Part shown: piece by piece, positions 60,860 through 64,000 of the stretch
Numbering within the stretch: the first letter of the stretch is position 1
Layout of the letters: each line of letters opens with the position of its first letter
Assembly (NCBI GenBank): GCA_963675035.1
Contig: OY776117.1
Location: 42,141,301 to 42,205,300 of the forward strand
Length of the DNA: 64,000 nt
From: Allygus modestus
Taxonomy: Eukaryota > Arthropoda > Insecta > Hemiptera > Cicadellidae
Direction of reading: 5' to 3'
The notes under the pieces: model-generated
Database searches by the model: none
What the model was told of the DNA's origin: nothing
Seen by the model: only the letters and a program-made list of their open reading frames with translations
Position numbers and translations under genes: made by a program

Positions 60860-62017
60860 AATATACATTTTACTGACTACTGGAATGGTAACACCATTCT
60901 CTAATCAGTTAAACTCCACATTAAAACAAATTAAACCTGTTTTTGAGGGGGGAGGATGAGAGATGGGAGAGGATGAGGTGGAGAGGTTGCAAACATAAAT
61001 AAAAAGGCTACTGGAATGGTAACGCCCTTCTGTTACCGTTTTAACTCCACATTAAACGGGGAGTGGATGAGGTAGAGAGGTTTCATGAATAAATAAAAAA
61101 AAACAAATATTACTGGATTGTTATAGCCCTTCTTTTAGCCTTTTTAACTTGACATTAAAATAAATTATCCTGTTTGAAAGGGGAGGGGTATAAGGGATGG
61201 GGAGAGGTGTCAGAAATCATTAATACCCCCGTAGCAGCAAACCTGCATACTTAGCGAATTTCCAATGCATATATATTTATCTTAATGCCACATAAAGCTA
61301 CATACCAAGTTTCATCAATATACATTCATAAATAAACAATTTATGACATTTTAATTATTCTCCATAAGAATAACATGGCGGCTGAGTATGCAGGTTTGCT
61401 GAAGCAAGGAACACAAAAAATGGGGTTTTATGCTTATATCAATATAACTCAACTAGGTGAAGTCACTTACCAAATTTCATTAATTTATTTTCATAATTAA
61501 GGGAGATAACACGTTACTTATTCTCCATAAGGATAACATGGGGCTGAGTACGCAGGTTTGCTGCTATGGGAGCCTTTGTCAAAAAATTGTTTTTTGAGGA
61601 AATATCAATGGTCCACAACCAGATAAAGCCGTATACCAAGTTTCGTCAGTATATGTTCATAAATAAGCGAGATATAAAATTTTTATTTTCCTCCATAAGA
61701 ATAACATTAGACAACGTACTGTGTTTAGCACTTTCAATATCTCGGTAACCAATTGACGTAGAGAAATGATCAAAATACCAAATTGTGGGTTTTTTTAAGC
61801 TGAATCCAATGGGAAAAAATAAAATCTGACTATTTCCAAAATTATATGTACAAAATTCAAAAAACCCACTTTTGGGGTACAAAACCCCCCCAAAATACCC
61901 CTTTGGATAGAGCGATCTGGCTGGTTTTCGAACTTAAAGTCATAAATGTTGCTTTACACGTTTATACCAAATTTCATCAAAATCGGATAATTTTTACGAG
62001 AGTTATCGTGCTCACGG

Positions 62018-62048
<31 letters not shown>

Positions 62049-62905
62049 CAGTTTCGAACGAATGGTATTTTTGGGGTCTGGGGACCTCAAAACGAAAAGT
62101 TATCATGGTCCCGGGCCTAGGTCTTACCATGCCGACTACGGTAATAGCTTCTTCCCTATAGGGGAAATTCGCTAATTCCCTATAGGGGAAATTCGCTAAA
62201 AAAGGCCACCGATTACTGAAATGGTAACATCCTTCTCTTATTCGTTTTAACTCCACTTTCAAATAAATTAAACCTGTTTGTGAGGGGGTGAGTATGAGGC
62301 ACGGAGAGAGGATGAGGTGAAGAGGTTTCAGGCATAAATAAAAAGGCTACTGACTACTAGAATGGTAACGCTCTTTTGCTATCGTTATAACTCCATATTA
62401 AACGGGGAGCGGATGAGGTGGGGAGGTTTCAGTCATAAATACAAATATTAATGACTACTGGAATGGTAACACCCTTTTCTTATCCATTTTAACTCCACAT
62501 TAAGATAAATTAAACCTGTTTGTGAGGATCTGAGGATGAGGGATCAGGAGCGCATGAGGTGGAGAGGTTTCAGACATAAATAAAACAACTATTGATTACT
62601 GGAATGATATCACCCTTCCCTTATCCATTTTAACTCCACAGTAAAATAAAATAAACCTATTTTTGAGAGAGGAGGATGAGTGATGGAAAGAAGATTAAGG
62701 TTGGGGAGAGGATGAGGGACGTGGAGATGATGGGGTGGAGAGGTTTGAGGGATAAATAAAAAGGCTACTGAATACTGGAATAGTAACGCTCTTCTGCTAT
62801 CCGTTTTAACTCCACAATAAAAAAAGTTACCTGTGGGTTCAGGTGGGGCAGGGGGAGGGGGAGGGAAAGAGAGAGGGAGAGATATATATATGAGCGCCAC
62901 AGAGC
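60860..62905. repeat. GA-rich minisatellite, about eight 100-180-bp units
   Basis: Units begin TACTGGAATGGTAAC(A/G)CCCTTCT, continue TTTTAACTCCACATTAAA and end in a GAGGATGAGG-rich stretch and GGTTTCAGACATAAATAAAA. Starts are near 60880, 61010, 61110, 62210, 62355, 62455, 62595 and 62770. Long and short units occur in irregular alternation. A Helentron-like copy interrupts it at 61224-62198. Confidence 0.85.
61224..62198 (+). mobile_element. Helentron-like copy, subfamily 2, full length, inside the minisatellite
   Basis: Starts TACCCCCGTAGCAGCAAACC; internal units at 61224, about 61390, 61553 and 61715; (AT)n at 62021-62048. The terminal segment TTCCCTATAGGGGAAATTCG is present twice in tandem (62152-62174 and 62176-62198). 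Flanks join to a minisatellite unit with no target duplication. Confidence 0.88.
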
Positions 62906-63254
62906 CCACTAGATATTAAACTATTTTTTTGTTTTTCAAATATTTGGTCGAATGTCGACCACTGGGCGGTCTCTAGTTGATATTAATTTACATGCACGTG
63001 ACGCCATTAATACTTGAGCTAGGAACGTGAGATTTGGCATGCATGTGCTTTTTACATTTTAACCCCAGAGAAAATACCCAAATCTTACTTTTTCAGTTTT
63101 AACTCCTTGAAAAAAATAATCATGGTGAATAAAAAATAATCTGAATGTATTGTGGTTTTATTTGGGTTATAGCGGCCAAACGGATATTCCAATCGAAAAA
63201 CGGAGACAACCGTATGCTACGGATTTAAGACAAACTACAACTTTGGTCCTATGA

Positions 63255-63500
63255 CCTTTTACAGTATCTCGCCCCCTTCACCCTTAGGTAGCGCTATATT
63301 TTTCAAATTTAAATTATTTTCCAAGACTTATTCGTGAATTTCAATGGTTTGTCGCTCTAATATAGTACATAGAGGCCTAATATTTGGCACAACATTATTC
63401 CTACATTACAATTAGTGTTTAGCAGCAATCACACACCCAGATTATACACCCGAAAAAATCAAAGTTTTTGAACTTTTGCAGATTTATTAGTGTTTTTCGG
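63255..63500. repeat. Dispersed repeat, copy 2
   Basis: TTCACCCTTAGGTAGCGCTA, GAGGCCTAATATTTGG and the AGCAGCAAT block match the copy at 60325 in the same order and orientation. Confidence 0.55.
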
Positions 63501-63552
63501 GTATATATTTTATGTTGCGTTCCACCGAGGGTAAAATCTTATATTTATAAAA

Positions 63553-64000
63553 TACCCCTGTCGCAGCAAACCTGCGTACTCAGCGAATTTCCTATGAATG
63601 AATATATTTCTTACTACCACATAAAGCCAATTACCAAGTTTCATAAAAATACTTAAATAAATAAGTGATATATAGCATTTTATTTATTCTCTATAAGAAT
63701 AACATTAGGGCTGAGAACGCAGGTTTGCTGCAACGAGGAAGATAAAAAAATGCGGGTTTTTTGCAATTATCAATATAACTCAACCAGGTGAAGCTATATA
63801 CCAAGTTTTAATGATTTATGTTCATAATTAAGGGAGATATAAAGCTTTCCGTATTCTCCATAAGAATAACATTAGGGATGAGAATGCAGGTTTGCTGCTA
63901 AGAGGATAATCAACAAAAAATCAATTTTTTGTGGAAATATCAATATACCAGTACTACGTGAAGCCACATACCAAGTTTCATCAACATACATTCATAAATA
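63553..64000 (+). mobile_element. Helentron-like copy running off the window
   Basis: Starts ATACCCCTGTCGCAGCAAAC; three internal units are visible, the last with CAATATACCAGTACTACGTGA, which is typical of subfamily 1. Confidence 0.8.

Noticed and set aside
62610..62909. Proline-rich 99-residue open frame on the - strand
   Set aside because: It is the GA-rich minisatellite read on the opposite strand.

Overview
The window is animal nuclear DNA, most likely from an insect. It is AT-rich, has split genes with GT-AG introns of 1.5 to 8.7 kb, and is crowded with DNA transposons. One gene encodes a chitin-binding cuticle protein. I see no bacterial operon, no CRISPR array and no convincing structural RNA gene. 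A hemipteran with a large genome is a guess I cannot confirm.

Two protein genes can be modelled in full. On the + strand, eight coding exons between 8131 and 29307 encode a 296-residue HMG20A/HMG20B-type protein: a basic N-terminus, one HMG box and a C-terminal coiled coil. All splice phases agree and the start codon directly follows an in-frame stop. Intron 6 has a GC donor. On the - strand, three exons between 51602 and 37430 encode a 968-residue secreted cuticle protein. The signal peptide is split by intron 1, and one giant last exon carries six Rebers-Riddiford-like units, three of them degenerate. A TATA box and initiator lie just upstream of its first exon.

The rest is mostly a fossil bed of mobile DNA. 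The dominant family has about a dozen copies and covers roughly a fifth of the window. It has a central (AT)n tract, subterminal inverted repeats AGCGAATTTCC/GGAAATTCGCT, a terminal hairpin, internal ~160-bp tandem units and no target duplication. I interpret it as a non-autonomous Helentron-type element (HINE, like Drosophila DINE-1). Around it lie hAT elements with 8-bp duplications, piggyBac-like elements at TTAA, pogo/Tigger-like and mariner-like elements at TA, fold-back elements, LINE fragments, a 460-bp retroposon present twice with 14-bp duplications, a 338-bp tandem triplet and a GA-rich minisatellite.

Region by region: 1-8130 holds LTR-like remnants, a Helentron-like fragment, a mariner half, a hAT with a nested pogo-like element, and retroposon copy 1. 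8131-29307 is the HMG20 gene, whose introns hold most of the hAT, pogo, piggyBac and LINE insertions. 29847-34683 is a nest up to four elements deep. 34684-37110 is unassigned sequence and the tandem triplet. 37430-51602 is the cuticle gene, whose introns hold a 257-bp perfect-looking hairpin, retroposon copy 2 and several Helentron-like copies. 51660-64000 holds LINE pieces, more Helentron-like copies, a Tc1/IS630-type transposase pseudogene and the minisatellite. The two genes have no evident functional link.
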